Shown here in pieces: positions 1-9,134 of a stretch of 64,000 nt of DNA. Source of the DNA: an uncultured Clostridia bacterium (GTDB taxonomy: Bacteria; Bacillota; Clostridia; Christensenellales; Borkfalkiaceae); assembly GCA_934254815.1 (NCBI GenBank), contig CAKQME010000014.1:1-64000 (forward strand), written 5' to 3'. Both the position numbers and the translations under genes were made by a program. Numbering within the stretch: position 1 is the first letter of the stretch; each line of letters begins with the position of its first letter. The notes beneath the pieces were generated by a model. The model searched no databases. It was not told the origin of the DNA and saw only the letters and a list, made by a program, of their open reading frames with translations.

Positions 1-263
1 TCCGCGCTTTTTCAGTGGTATTCTTCACTGCGTTCAGAAAGACATAAAACATTAAATAGTATGTCATATTGAGCGTAAGCGAAATATCCCACTGTATTAA
101 GTAGTTCGCACTTTTTCGGTGGGATTCTTCGTTTCACTCAGAATGACATAAATATATAAGGTCGGACTAATATATGGATGCAACGTCACGTTGCCGCGCA
201 GCCTTAGGCTGCCTAATATTCGGATGCAACGTCACGTTGCCGTCATGTTGCTGCAGGCTGCTG
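1..263. repeat. Composite palindromic repeat block A
   Basis: A non-coding block downstream of the mnmG operon. Positions 1-45 hold a degenerate right arm. Positions 62-148 are a full imperfect inverted repeat: left arm TGTCATATTGAGCGTAAGCG, right arm ending CACTCAGAATGACA. The module GGTCGGACTAAT...GGATG follows, with two copies of the 13-bp palindrome CAACGTCACGTTG (181-193 and 227-239) and one GCAGCCTTAGGCTGC (198-212). The same modules recur at six other places in this window. No protein is convincingly encoded here; open frames through it are incidental. Confidence 0.85.
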
Positions 264-422
264 CTACCAGTCTTGCCGATCGCTTATCTTGATATCGTCG
301 TAATACTCGAAATACTTTCGCTTGAAATCTCCGTTTTTGTCGGACGATTTCTTTTTTATCGGCACTTTTGCCGTTTTTTCGGCAGTCGGCTTGTTTTCTG
401 TCTGCTTCTTTTCTTCTTTCAT
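264..422 (-). CDS. Small lysine-rich protein overlapping the end of mnmG
   Basis: A 52-residue open frame not listed among longer ORFs. Its ATG (420-422) overlaps the mnmG stop in an ATGA junction, the same coupling used between dnaA and mnmG, so it is probably translated by re-initiation. The product begins MKEEKKQTENKPTAEKTAKV, is very rich in Lys and Glu, and ends FKRKYFEYYDDIKISDRQDW before a TAG stop at 264-266. The stop lies exactly where the palindromic repeat block begins. I recognise no family and no membrane segment; the N-terminal half is probably disordered. rsmG, the usual neighbour of mnmG, is absent. It could be a real small protein or a fortuitous frame. The exact overlap and the gene-like codon use favour a gene. 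Confidence 0.55.
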   Translation of the reverse strand: MKEEKKQTENKPTAEKTAKVPIKKKSSDKNGDFKRKYFEYYDDIKISDRQDW

Positions 423-2275
423 CGCTTTAAATATACCATTAAAACCGCTATGTCCGCAGGGTTTACGCCCGATATTCTCGAAGCCTGACCTAAATTCAAC
501 GGACGAATTTTGTTTAACTTTTCTATCGCTTCTATTCTTAACCCGTTTATCGATAAATAATCTATGTCGGCGGGCAGAAGCTTTTCTTCTAATTTCTTGG
601 CTTTCTCGATTTGCTCAAGACCGCGCGCAAGATATCCCTCGTATTTGGCGTCGGTTTCAACTCTTTCAAGAATATCGTAGGGATAGCCGTCGAATAATCC
701 GAATTCTTTCCGTATGTCTTCGAGCGGTATGTTCCGCTTTATCATTTCGCGCGGGGAAATACCGCCCGAAACGTCGCCGGCGTTGTGGACCTTGACAAAA
801 TCGGCGGCTTTTTCCTTGGGGATTTTAATTAAAATCTCGCGCTCCAAGGCGGCTATCTGCTCTTTTCTCTGTAAAAAACGAGCGTAGCGTTCGTCCGTTA
901 CAAGCCCTATTTCGCGCCCCTTTTCGGTGAGCCTGCTGTCAGCGTTGTCCTGCCGTAAAAAGATACGGTATTCCGCGCGGGAGGTCATCATGCGATAAGG
1001 CTCGTCGGTGCCTTTTGTCACAAGGTCGTCTATAAGTACGCCGATATACGCCTCGTCTCTGCGAAGAATAAGCGGCGACTTGCCGTCTAAAAATCTTGCC
1101 GCGTTGATTCCTGCGATAAGCCCCTGAGCAGCCGCCTCTTCGTAACCGCTCGTTCCGTTTATCTGCCCCGCGGTAAATATTCCGTTTATCTTGCGGAATT
1201 CGAGGCTCGGCTTTAAATCGAGACTGTCGATACAGTCGTATTCTATCGCGTAAGCGTAACGGGTAATATCGCAATGCTCAAGCCCCGCTATCGAACGGTA
1301 CATTTCTTTCTGTACGTCGTGCGGGAGAGAGGTGGACATTCCCTGAACGTAAATTTCGTTGGTGTCCGCGCCCTCCGGTTCAAGAAAAATCTGATGCCGC
1401 TCCTTGTCCTTGAAACGAACTACTTTCGTCTCGATAGACGGGCAGTATCTCGGCCCCGTACTCAGAATACTTCCGTTGAAAAGCGGCGAACGGTCGAGAT
1501 TAGAGAGTATTATCTCGTGAGTTCTCAGGTTGGTGTAGGTGATATAACACGGTTCCTGCTTTTCGGGTACGCCGTCGGTCATGAACGAGAACGGATAGAC
1601 GTTTGTTTCGCCGGGCTGAATTTCGGTTTTGGAAAAGTCGACTGAACGGCGGTCTATTCTCGCGGGCGTTCCCGTTTTGAATCGCCTGACGGAAAAACCG
1701 AGATCGATAAGGTTTGTAGTCAACGCGTTTGCGGGCGCGAAACCGCAAGGCCCGCTGTTCTGTTCCCATTCTCCCGCCACAACTCTGCCGTTCAGATATA
1801 CGCCCGTAGCCAGAACTACGGTTTTACATTCGTAGACCGAACCGAAAGTGGTTTTTACGCCCTTGATTTCTCCGTTTTCTACTATGATTTCCGCCGCTTC
1901 GCATTGCTTTACGGATAAGTTCGGCGTGTTTTCAAGCGTTTTTTTCATCAGGGTGTGATACAGATATTTGTCCGACTGCGACCTGAGCGACTGTACCGCC
2001 GCGCCCTTGCCGCGATTGAGCATTTTTATCTGTAACATAGCCTTGTCCGCGTTTACGCCCATTTCGCCGCCGAGCGCGTCGAGTTCTCTGACTAAATGAC
2101 CTTTAGCCGTTCCGCCGATAGACGGGTTGCACGCCATAAACGCAATATTTTCGAGATTTACGGTTAAAATTGCCGTATTTTTTCCTAAACGCGCGAGAGC
2201 GAGCGCGGCTTCGCAACCCGCATGCCCCGCTCCGATAACTACGGCGTCGAAAACGCCCTCTGTAAATTCTTTCAT
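419..2275 (-). CDS. mnmG: tRNA uridine-5-carboxymethylaminomethyl modification enzyme MnmG
   Basis: FAD-dependent MnmG (GidA), which works with MnmE to place carboxymethylaminomethyl groups on wobble U34 of certain tRNAs. The 618 residues match the usual family length (about 620-630). The N-terminus has the dinucleotide-binding motif VIGAGHAGCEAALA. The family motif ACNPSIGGTAKGHLVRELDA follows near residue 50, and QINGTSGYEEAAAQGLIAGI near residue 370. The start overlaps the dnaA stop by four bases (ATGA), so the two genes are almost certainly co-transcribed and translationally coupled. mnmE is not beside it, unlike the common mnmE-mnmG order. Confidence 0.97.
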   Translation of the reverse strand: MKEFTEGVFDAVVIGAGHAGCEAALALARLGKNTAILTVNLENIAFMACNPSIGGTAKGHLVRELDALGGEMGVNADKAMLQIKMLNRGKGAAVQSLRSQSDKYLYHTLMKKTLENTPNLSVKQCEAAEIIVENGEIKGVKTTFGSVYECKTVVLATGVYLNGRVVAGEWEQNSGPCGFAPANALTTNLIDLGFSVRRFKTGTPARIDRRSVDFSKTEIQPGETNVYPFSFMTDGVPEKQEPCYITYTNLRTHEIILSNLDRSPLFNGSILSTGPRYCPSIETKVVRFKDKERHQIFLEPEGADTNEIYVQGMSTSLPHDVQKEMYRSIAGLEHCDITRYAYAIEYDCIDSLDLKPSLEFRKINGIFTAGQINGTSGYEEAAAQGLIAGINAARFLDGKSPLILRRDEAYIGVLIDDLVTKGTDEPYRMMTSRAEYRIFLRQDNADSRLTEKGREIGLVTDERYARFLQRKEQIAALEREILIKIPKEKAADFVKVHNAGDVSGGISPREMIKRNIPLEDIRKEFGLFDGYPYDILERVETDAKYEGYLARGLEQIEKAKKLEEKLLPADIDYLSINGLRIEAIEKLNKIRPLNLGQASRISGVNPADIAVLMVYLKR

Positions 2276-3618
2276 TTTTTAAGTATAAGGTTTTTTATGT
2301 CTTTGACCTGAGTAGCCATTTTCGGGCTGTCTTTAACGAGTTCCGCTATTTTGTCGCGGGCGTGGATAACCGTTGTATGGTCTCTGCCGCCCAACGCCTG
2401 ACCTATCGATACGAGCGGTATCGATAAAAGTTCGGTCATAAGGTAACAGCAGATCTGTCTCGGCTCTACGATTTCTTTGTTTTTCTTTTTGCTTATAAGG
2501 TCGGCGCGGTCGATTTTAAAAAACGAACATACGGCGTCGATAACATTGTCGGCGTTGATCGCTTCTTCGCGCTTTTCGGGCGCGGCGCATTCGGATAACG
2601 CTTCTTTCGCGAGTTCTATCGTTATAGGGCATTCGTGTAGCATCGAAGCGAAAATTACCTTGTTTAACATGCCCTCGAGCGAACGCACGTCGCTGTCGGA
2701 AATTTCCGCCAGATAGAGCGCAACGTCAAGCGACAATATGTATTTTCTCGCTTCGGCTTTGCGTTGCAGAATGGCTATTTTCGTCTCGATATCGGGCGGG
2801 AGAACCTGCGCCATAAGCCCGCCCTCGAAACGCGTTATAAGCCTGTCCGAGAGCAGTGAGATTTCCTTGGGCTGGCAGTCCGCCGAAAGTACGATTTGCT
2901 TGTTCTGCCCGTATAATTCGTTGAAAGTATGGAAAAACTCTTCCTGAGTGGTCTGCTTGCCCGCAAGGAACTGTATATCGTCGATTATAAGCACGTCTAC
3001 GTTTCTGTATTTGTTGCGGAAAGTAAGCCCGTCCTTGTCGTAAGCTCTGCCCGAACGGATATTGGAAATAAGGTCGCTCGTGAATTTTTCGCAGGTGGCG
3101 TAAAGCACGTTCATAAGCGGATTATTACTCTTTATATAGTTGGCGATAGCGTGCATAATGTGCGTTTTGCCCAAGCCCGCTCCGCCGTAGATAAACAGCG
3201 GGTTATAGCTCGCGCCGGGGTTTTCCGCCACGGCTTTAGCCGCCGCGTAAAGATAGCGGTTGCTGTCGCCCACGACGAACGTGTCGAAAGTGTATTTCGG
3301 GTTGAGCGGAGTAGATTCGATATCTTCTTTGGGCGGGTGATAGCCTTTCTGAACGATATAGTCCTCTTTACCGTTGCCGACGTATAACTCTATGTCGTAA
3401 ACGCCCGTACCGGTTTTTTTGAGCGCGTCGCGTATCTTGTCTAAAAGTCTGTTGGATACTTCTGAAGCGAACAATTCCGACGGCGTTACGAGTACGATTT
3501 TACCGCCGATAAGATCGACGGGTTTTAAGTTGGCTATATAGGTTGAATAAGATATGGGGCTGACCGTTTTCTGAAGCGTTTCCAACGCCTGTTGCCATAG
3601 AATTTCGTATCCTTCCAT
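2272..3618 (-). CDS. dnaA: Chromosomal replication initiator protein DnaA
   Basis: AAA+ initiator that binds 9-bp DnaA boxes and opens the origin. It has 448 residues, close to the usual length. The N-terminal interaction domain is followed by the ATPase domain, with Walker A GGAGLGKTH near residue 145 and Walker B VLIIDDIQFL near 210. The C-terminal domain IV carries the DNA-binding signature GGRDHTTVIHARDKI near residue 420. It is divergent from recF and directly upstream of mnmG, and dnaN, which usually follows dnaA, is not in this window. No DnaA box is visible in the 143-bp dnaA-recF gap, so autoregulation or origin function there is unsupported. Confidence 0.98.
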   Translation of the reverse strand: MEGYEILWQQALETLQKTVSPISYSTYIANLKPVDLIGGKIVLVTPSELFASEVSNRLLDKIRDALKKTGTGVYDIELYVGNGKEDYIVQKGYHPPKEDIESTPLNPKYTFDTFVVGDSNRYLYAAAKAVAENPGASYNPLFIYGGAGLGKTHIMHAIANYIKSNNPLMNVLYATCEKFTSDLISNIRSGRAYDKDGLTFRNKYRNVDVLIIDDIQFLAGKQTTQEEFFHTFNELYGQNKQIVLSADCQPKEISLLSDRLITRFEGGLMAQVLPPDIETKIAILQRKAEARKYILSLDVALYLAEISDSDVRSLEGMLNKVIFASMLHECPITIELAKEALSECAAPEKREEAINADNVIDAVCSFFKIDRADLISKKKNKEIVEPRQICCYLMTELLSIPLVSIGQALGGRDHTTVIHARDKIAELVKDSPKMATQVKDIKNLILKK

Positions 3619-3761
3619 TGTTTCCCTCGTTTTTCCCGTTTTCGGGCGTAAGTAAGGTTAAAAATGCGTCGTCTGCCCGAAAACGCTTTACTAATTTTGT
3701 CGTATTATATATAATATAATAAATCCCGAAAAAAATCAAGTAAATCACGGCGGACTAAAAA

Positions 3762-4850
3762 ATGCTTATCAAAAAACTTCAGCTTACCGACTTCCGTAAT
3801 TACGAAAACGAAACTTTCGATTATGAAGATGGTATAAATATAGTCAGCGGCGGAAACGCTCAGGGGAAAACCAACTCCGCCGAGGCGATATTCTACCTTT
3901 GCGCGGGCTATTCGCCCAGAGCTACGAGAGATAAGCAGGTGATAAGGCGCGGTGCGGCTTCGGCGCATGTGGTCGGTACGGCGCGCTCGGCTTACGGTAA
4001 CGTTAAAGTCGGCGTGGATTTTTTCGGTGACGCGAGAAAGGAAATTAAGGTAAACGACGTTAAAATCGCTCGTTCGGGCGAACTTCTGGGCAATATAAAT
4101 TCAGTGTTTTTCAACCCGTCGGAACTCAGGCTTATTCAGGACGCGCCCGAAGACAGGCGCCGTTTTATGGACGTTTCGCTGTCGCAGCTAAGCCGCGGTT
4201 ATTATTACGCGCTTCAACGCTATAAAAAGATTTTAACGCAGAGAAACGCGTTGCTTAAAGACGACGACAAAGAACTTATTTTAGACACTCTGCCCGTGTG
4301 GGACGAAAGTCTCGTTCAGGCGGGAGCGAAGATAATTTTCGAGAGAAATGCGTTTATAGAGCGGTTATCGCCGCTTTGCGAAGAGGCGCATTCGGTGATA
4401 ACGGGCGGAGGAGAAAAGATAAAAGTCGAGGGCGAAGAAAAGTTCGCGGGCAGCGAAAAAGAAATCGCTGAGGCGTTTAAAGAAGAACTCGCAAACAGAA
4501 CCGAAAGGGATATAGAACTCGGCTATACGTCGGCCGGACCGCACCGCGACGATCTGAAAATCAAGGTGGACGGCAGCGACGTTAAAATTTACGGTTCGCA
4601 GGGGCAACAGAGAACGGCGGCGCTCGCGCTTAAACTTGCCGAAACCGAGATATTCAAAGAACGCTTCGGTGAGTATCCCGTGCTTATTCTCGACGACGCG
4701 ATGAGCGAACTCGACCGCGGCAGACGGTTAAGGCTTATAGAGGCGGCAAAAAAAATGCAGACTATTATAACCTGTACCGAACCCGATTGCATACCCGACC
4801 ACGAAAAGTATTTCAATATAAAAATAGAAAACGGAAAAATTATAAAATAA
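3762..4850 (+). CDS. recF: DNA replication and repair protein RecF
   Basis: SMC-like ATPase that helps load RecA at single-strand gaps. It has 362 residues against about 370 usual. Walker A is GGNAQGKTN near residue 31. The C-terminal half has the family motif TSAGPHRDDL, the signature SQGQQRTAALALKLAE, and Walker B VLILDDAMSELD. It is divergent from dnaA across 143 bp that include an AT-rich stretch (3703-3725). Its stop is 11 bp before the next start, so recF, the Mrp-type ATPase and the DUF1461 gene form one plus-strand operon. No yaaA or gyrB lies beside it. Confidence 0.96.
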   Translation: MLIKKLQLTDFRNYENETFDYEDGINIVSGGNAQGKTNSAEAIFYLCAGYSPRATRDKQVIRRGAASAHVVGTARSAYGNVKVGVDFFGDARKEIKVNDVKIARSGELLGNINSVFFNPSELRLIQDAPEDRRRFMDVSLSQLSRGYYYALQRYKKILTQRNALLKDDDKELILDTLPVWDESLVQAGAKIIFERNAFIERLSPLCEEAHSVITGGGEKIKVEGEEKFAGSEKEIAEAFKEELANRTERDIELGYTSAGPHRDDLKIKVDGSDVKIYGSQGQQRTAALALKLAETEIFKERFGEYPVLILDDAMSELDRGRRLRLIEAAKKMQTIITCTEPDCIPDHEKYFNIKIENGKIIK

Positions 4851-4861
4851 AGGAGCTTAAC

Positions 4862-5677
4862 ATGAGCGATTGCAGTCACGATTGTTCTTCATGCGGAGAA
4901 AAGTGCGATAAAAAAGATTTATTGGCTCAGCCGCGCGAAGATACGAAAATCAAAAAAATCATAGCCGTAATGAGCGGTAAGGGCGGAGTAGGTAAATCCG
5001 CTATAACCGACTTATTGGCGGTCGAAACGTTAAGGCGCGGTTATAAGACCGCCGTACTCGACGCGGATATCACGGGTCCGTCGGTTCCCAAGGCGTTCGG
5101 TATAACCGATAAGGCTTTAGCCTCCGAGGACGGAAAGGGCATATATCCCGCCGTGAGCGCGCAGGGCGTTAAAGTTATGTCTATGAATCTGCTCCTGCCC
5201 GAAGACGGAGACCCGGTCGTATGGCGCGGACCCGTAATAAGCGGCGCGGTACAGCAGTTTTATACCGACGTCGTATGGCAGGACGTAGACTATATGTACG
5301 TCGATATGCCTCCCGGCACGGGCGACGTTCCGCTCACTGTTTTTCAGTCGCTTCCCGTTTCGGGTATAGTGGTAGTTACCACCCCGCAGGACCTCGTGTC
5401 GATGATTGTCGAAAAAGCGGTAAAAATGGCGGAACTTATGAACGTAAGAATTTACGGCATAATCGAAAATATGAGTTACGTCAGATGCCCGCATTGCGAC
5501 GAAAAAATCTATCCGTTCGGACAGAGTAAGCTGCCCGCAGTCGCGGCTAAATTTTCGTTGCCCGTTCTCGCGACTCTTCCGCTCGACGGAACGATTTCCG
5601 GACTTGTCGATAAAGGCGAAATAGAAAGCGCCGACACTTCGGCTGTGGCGGGCGCGGTGGACGTAATAACGAAATGA
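4862..5677 (+). CDS. Mrp/NBP35-family iron-sulfur carrier ATPase
   Basis: A 271-residue P-loop ATPase of the Mrp/ApbC/NBP35 family, which carry or transfer Fe-S clusters in the cytoplasm. The deviant Walker A SGKGGVGKS lies near residue 38. The N-terminus holds four cysteines, C4, C8, C11 and C15 (C-x3-C-x2-C-x3-C), as in NBP35-type proteins. A CPHC pair near residue 205 is the usual cluster-bridging site. I chose the ATG at 4862 because an AAGGAG site lies eight bases upstream; a longer in-frame start at 4787 would sit inside recF. The stop overlaps the next gene as ATGA. Confidence 0.92.
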   Translation: MSDCSHDCSSCGEKCDKKDLLAQPREDTKIKKIIAVMSGKGGVGKSAITDLLAVETLRRGYKTAVLDADITGPSVPKAFGITDKALASEDGKGIYPAVSAQGVKVMSMNLLLPEDGDPVVWRGPVISGAVQQFYTDVVWQDVDYMYVDMPPGTGDVPLTVFQSLPVSGIVVVTTPQDLVSMIVEKAVKMAELMNVRIYGIIENMSYVRCPHCDEKIYPFGQSKLPAVAAKFSLPVLATLPLDGTISGLVDKGEIESADTSAVAGAVDVITK

Positions 5678-6450
5678 GCGCGAAATTAAAGAAGATTTCG
5701 GCTAACGTACTTGCCGCGTTGTTCGCGATAAGCGCGTTTCTCGTTTTCGGGTTTATAGCGATAATTATTCCCGCAACGTCGCGTTCGTTCTATAAAAAAC
5801 AGTTCATAAAGCACGATACGCTGTCTTACGTTCGCTATCAGGCGAGATATCTCGACGACGAAAACGCCAAAGTTTATATCGAAAATCTTACGCTCGACGA
5901 ATTGTTATCCTTAATGGATCACACCATGCGTTATTGCCTGTATATGGAAAACGATTTGAATATCACGGTAGACGGGCAATATCTTGAAATTTTTCTTGAC
6001 GAAAAAGGCGAGACGCTCAACGACGGCTGCCTCGAACGCACTCATATGGCGGACGTGAAAGCCCTTTTCGGCGGAGGAATGATTATGGTCGCCGTCGCTT
6101 TCGTCATAGTGATCGCCGGGCTTGTTCTCGGTATAAAATACAGAAAATATTATTATGAAAACTGCCGTAAAACGCCTTATATCGCGCTTTGCGCCGTTTT
6201 TGCACTGCTTGCGGCGGTGGGGGTGTTCGCCGCCGTGAATTTCGACGCGGCTTTCACTCTGTTTCATAAGATATTCTTCGACGGAAAACAATGGCAGTTC
6301 GGTTACGGGGTCATGATAGCGATGATAGGCGAAATATTTCTCGATCTGGTGCCGATAATCGTTTCGGTGTGGGCGGGGCTGCTGATCGCTTTCGTAGTCG
6401 GGCTGGTCGCGTTCAATAGACGGCTATATAAAAAAACTATATCGGAATAA
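5674..6450 (+). CDS. DUF1461 / TIGR01906-like integral membrane protein (possible Lit-type transacylase)
   Basis: A 258-residue membrane protein with about five hydrophobic segments (near residues 10-33, 132-154, 166-190, 210-235 and 225-247). It has one long extracellular stretch between the first two. It resembles the DUF1461/TIGR01906 family: the motif ERTHMADVKALF is near residue 120 and FHKIFFDGKQWQF near 199. From memory, this family includes Lit, the lipoprotein N-acyl intramolecular transacylase of low-GC Firmicutes, with conserved histidines in such positions. The assignment to Lit activity is inference. It overlaps the Mrp gene by four bases and is followed by a strong terminator. 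Confidence 0.6.
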   Translation: MSAKLKKISANVLAALFAISAFLVFGFIAIIIPATSRSFYKKQFIKHDTLSYVRYQARYLDDENAKVYIENLTLDELLSLMDHTMRYCLYMENDLNITVDGQYLEIFLDEKGETLNDGCLERTHMADVKALFGGGMIMVAVAFVIVIAGLVLGIKYRKYYYENCRKTPYIALCAVFALLAAVGVFAAVNFDAAFTLFHKIFFDGKQWQFGYGVMIAMIGEIFLDLVPIIVSVWAGLLIAFVVGLVAFNRRLYKKTISE

Positions 6451-6461
6451 ATAAAAATTAT

Positions 6462-6496
6462 AATGCGAGCGATAAAAAACGCTTGCATTTTTTTTA
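6462..6496 (+). terminator. Rho-independent terminator after the recF operon
   Basis: Stem AATGCGAGCG (6462-6471) pairs with CGCTTGCATT (6480-6489) across an A-rich loop, with one G-U pair. A run of T follows. It closes the recF-Mrp-DUF1461 operon just before the MATE gene. Confidence 0.85.
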
Positions 6497-6539
6497 TTTA
6501 TTTACTAAAATATGCGCGTCGAAAACAAAGGAGAGCCGT

Positions 6540-8021
6540 TTGTCATATCTCTTACGGCTAACAGCTATGGGAAAAATCAGAGCGATATTAAATAAACTCG
6601 CGCGCCCCGTCGATTTGACGAGCGGCGTTCCGTGGAGAGTTATATTGCGTTACAGCACGCCTATTATTTTGTCGTACTTTCTGCAACAACTCTACGTCTT
6701 GTCCGACGCGATTATCTGCGGACAGGTGCTGACGGCGGAAGAAGTCGCGGGGGTAAACGATACTTTTCCGCTTACGTTCATATTTTTGCAGTTCGCGTTC
6801 GGCTGTACCGCGGGGTTCAGCGTTATAACCGCCAAACGGGTCGGCTCGAACGACGTGGCGGGCATAAGACGCTCGTTTACCGCTCAGATATATCTGTCCG
6901 TGATAATTTCGGTTGTTTTAAGCGCGCTCGCCGTGGTCTTTTTGCCCGCGCTCCTCGCGATTATCAACGTTACGCCCGCCAACAAAGCCGTTTACGACGC
7001 GGCGTATATTTATTGTCTGATAATATTTATAGGCATTATAACTCAGATGGGTTATAATTTTATCTGCGGAATATTGCGCGCCTACGGCGATTCGGTTACG
7101 CCGCTTGTGTTTCTGGTGATATCAACCGCGCTCAATATCGCATTGGATATATTCTTTTTAAGCGTATTGAAAATGGGTGCGGCGGGCGCGGCTGTCGCCA
7201 CCGTGATTACTCAGCTTTTAAGCGTTATAGGTTGCTTCGCGTTCACTTTCGTGAAATATAAAGAACTCCGCCCGACGAAAGAAGATTTTCTGACCGCACC
7301 GAAAGAGTTTTGGGCGCATTTAAAACAGGGGCTTCCGCTGGGGCTTCAGTTCGCCATTCTCGCGATAGGCATAATCGTTATGCAGAGCGTGGTCGTAAAG
7401 TTCGACCTTACCGCCGACGGAACTATGGTTGCGGGAACTCCCGCGCAGAACGGTTACGGCGCGGCAAGTAAACTCATAAACTTTCTGATGTCCCCGTTCA
7501 ACGGGCTTGGCGCGGCGATACTCGGCTTTAACGCTCAGAATCTCGGCAAGGGCAATTACGATACGATAAAAAAAGGCACTGTTCAGGCGCTGGTTATAAC
7601 CCTTATCGCCTCAGCGATATGTATGGCGGCGGGATTTCTGTTGTCGATAAACGGCGCGTATCAATATATATTTATGAGCAGAGAAAAGATTTCCGCAGGC
7701 AGTATAGAATACGGAAACATCGCTATTTTCGTCGATATCGGGCTGTATGCGATTCTGGGTTTTCTGATAGTCACGCGGAGCGCGGCGCAAGGTATTTGCG
7801 CAACCGGTTACGTTCTCGGCGCGGGCATAGCCGAACTTACGGCAAGAAGCCTGATATGCGCGTTTTTACCCGTAATCGTCAACGGCGGCGCGATAACGTG
7901 TTCGGCAAGCGCTGCGGCTTTCGCCGCGCTGTGTTTCGGAGACCCCGGCGCGTGGATACTCGCTTCTTCGGTACTGTGTATACCGCTCTTCGGTAAAATA
8001 CTTAAAAAAAATAAACGTTGA
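6540..8021 (+). CDS. MATE-family multidrug efflux transporter
   Basis: A roughly 490-residue, 12-helix cation-coupled drug exporter of the MATE family. It begins after a cytosolic segment with the typical VPWRVILRYSTPIILSYFLQQLYVLSDAIICGQ, and the second half repeats the pattern (GLPLGLQFAILAIGI). I place the start at a TTG (6540) because AAAGGAG (6527-6533) lies six bases upstream. The alternatives are the ATG at 6567 and the upstream ATG at 6483, which falls inside the preceding terminator. It is a single gene with its own transcription unit. The substrate cannot be told from sequence. Confidence 0.9.
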   Translation: MSYLLRLTAMGKIRAILNKLARPVDLTSGVPWRVILRYSTPIILSYFLQQLYVLSDAIICGQVLTAEEVAGVNDTFPLTFIFLQFAFGCTAGFSVITAKRVGSNDVAGIRRSFTAQIYLSVIISVVLSALAVVFLPALLAIINVTPANKAVYDAAYIYCLIIFIGIITQMGYNFICGILRAYGDSVTPLVFLVISTALNIALDIFFLSVLKMGAAGAAVATVITQLLSVIGCFAFTFVKYKELRPTKEDFLTAPKEFWAHLKQGLPLGLQFAILAIGIIVMQSVVVKFDLTADGTMVAGTPAQNGYGAASKLINFLMSPFNGLGAAILGFNAQNLGKGNYDTIKKGTVQALVITLIASAICMAAGFLLSINGAYQYIFMSREKISAGSIEYGNIAIFVDIGLYAILGFLIVTRSAAQGICATGYVLGAGIAELTARSLICAFLPVIVNGGAITCSASAAAFAALCFGDPGAWILASSVLCIPLFGKILKKNKR

Positions 8022-8109
8022 CTTAAACGGTTGACGTTTTTATTTTTATATGATAAAATAACTATAGATATATAACTACAGCAATATAAAAACAAAAAGA
8101 GGAATTTTT

Positions 8110-8466
8110 ATGAAAAAATGGTTTGACGAAGAGTATAATTTCGAAATAGAGGTCGTGGGGTATCTTCGCGGGGATAAGACCGAAAATTATTGTCGTAACG
8201 GCGAAGAGATAGGGGATAAATACGAATGTACTTACGGTTGCCCCGTAAATAAACAGGGGTACGGAATTTGCAGTAAAACAATGTCGGTGATATTTCCTGT
8301 AATGGAGGCGGTTCGTTCGGGCGGAGACCTGACTAAAATCGGCGGAGACGGAAAGTACTCTAAAACCGTGGTCTGCCCCGACGGTTGCGTGATGTTCAGA
8401 ATTACCGCCACACCGCTCGGAAATAAAAATTTTTACGAGGTACTGAATGAAAATATTAGTATTTAA
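8110..8466 (+). CDS. TIGR04076-type small cysteine-containing protein
   Basis: 118 residues, preceded by AGAGGA six bases before the ATG. The protein has conserved-looking cysteines (near residues 28, 40, 44, 54, 89 and 93) and the central stretch CPVNKQGYGICSKTMSVIFP. This pattern resembles the TIGR04076 family of unknown function common in Clostridia. Its end overlaps the start of a flavoprotein gene by 20 bases, so the two are translationally linked. That suggests a shared redox role, which is inference. Confidence 0.65.
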   Translation: MKKWFDEEYNFEIEVVGYLRGDKTENYCRNGEEIGDKYECTYGCPVNKQGYGICSKTMSVIFPVMEAVRSGGDLTKIGGDGKYSKTVVCPDGCVMFRITATPLGNKNFYEVLNENISI

Positions 8467-9130
8467 CGGCAGCCCCAAAAGAGAAAAAAGCGATACTCTG
8501 CATATAACCCGCGCGTTTCTCGACGGAATGAACGACGCGGAAAAACAGGATATAACCATTATAAACGTAACGGACAAACATATAGAATATTGCAAAGGTT
8601 GCTTTACCTGTAAACGTAACGGCGGCGAATGCGTTATAAAAGACGATATGAAAGATATCATAGCGCAGATTATGTCAAGCGACGTGCTTATATTCAGTTT
8701 TCCGCTCTATTGCTATAGTTTTCCCGCTCCGCTTAAAGCCCTGATAGACAGAACGATGCCCGTTTCGGCTATGGCTATGCGAAAATCGGGCGACAGATAC
8801 GAACACGTCGCGCAGTACGACTATTCGAAATTGAAATACGTTATGATTTGCGGTTGCGGTTTTCCCGGCGCGAAATTGAATTTCGAACCCGCAATCAAAC
8901 AGTTTAAACTGTCTTTTCCGTATAATCATACTATAATAACCGTTCCCGAAAGCCCGATGTTCAATGCGCCCGAAGCGGAAAGCGTTACTAAACCGCGACT
9001 GGAACTCGTAAGGCGCGCGGGCAGAGAGTACGCCGAAAAAGGCGAGATAGAAGAAAGTCTGTCGGAGAAAATTACGTCACCGATGATCTCCGAAGATATT
9101 TACGTTAAAATCTGTAACGGAGAAACCTGA
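8447..9130 (+). CDS. NADPH-dependent FMN reductase-like flavoprotein
   Basis: A 227-residue flavodoxin-fold protein of the NAD(P)H-dependent FMN reductase / iron-sulfur flavoprotein group. The N-terminal phosphate-binding loop is FNGSPKREKSDT. The CKGCFTCKR cysteine cluster near residue 50 is typical of this group, and the flavin-contact stretch SFPLYCYSFPAPLKALIDR is near 80. It lies between a TIGR04076 gene (20-base overlap) and a methyltransferase gene (4-base gap), in one operon. The electron acceptor is unknown. Without a longer cysteine motif, it may bind only FMN. Confidence 0.85.
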   Translation: MKILVFNGSPKREKSDTLHITRAFLDGMNDAEKQDITIINVTDKHIEYCKGCFTCKRNGGECVIKDDMKDIIAQIMSSDVLIFSFPLYCYSFPAPLKALIDRTMPVSAMAMRKSGDRYEHVAQYDYSKLKYVMICGCGFPGAKLNFEPAIKQFKLSFPYNHTIITVPESPMFNAPEAESVTKPRLELVRRAGREYAEKGEIEESLSEKITSPMISEDIYVKICNGET

Positions 9131-9134
9131 AATT

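Noticed and set aside
174..795. Plus-strand frames over repeat block A and the mnmG end
   Set aside because: They mirror mnmG codons on the other strand and run through palindromic repeats; no ribosome binding site.
3619..3761. oriC in the dnaA-recF gap
   Set aside because: The gap is AT-rich near recF, but I find no DnaA box with one or no mismatch in it.
4787..4861. Upstream start for the Mrp-type ATPase
   Set aside because: The longer frame starts inside recF and has no ribosome binding site. The ATG at 4862 follows AAGGAG.
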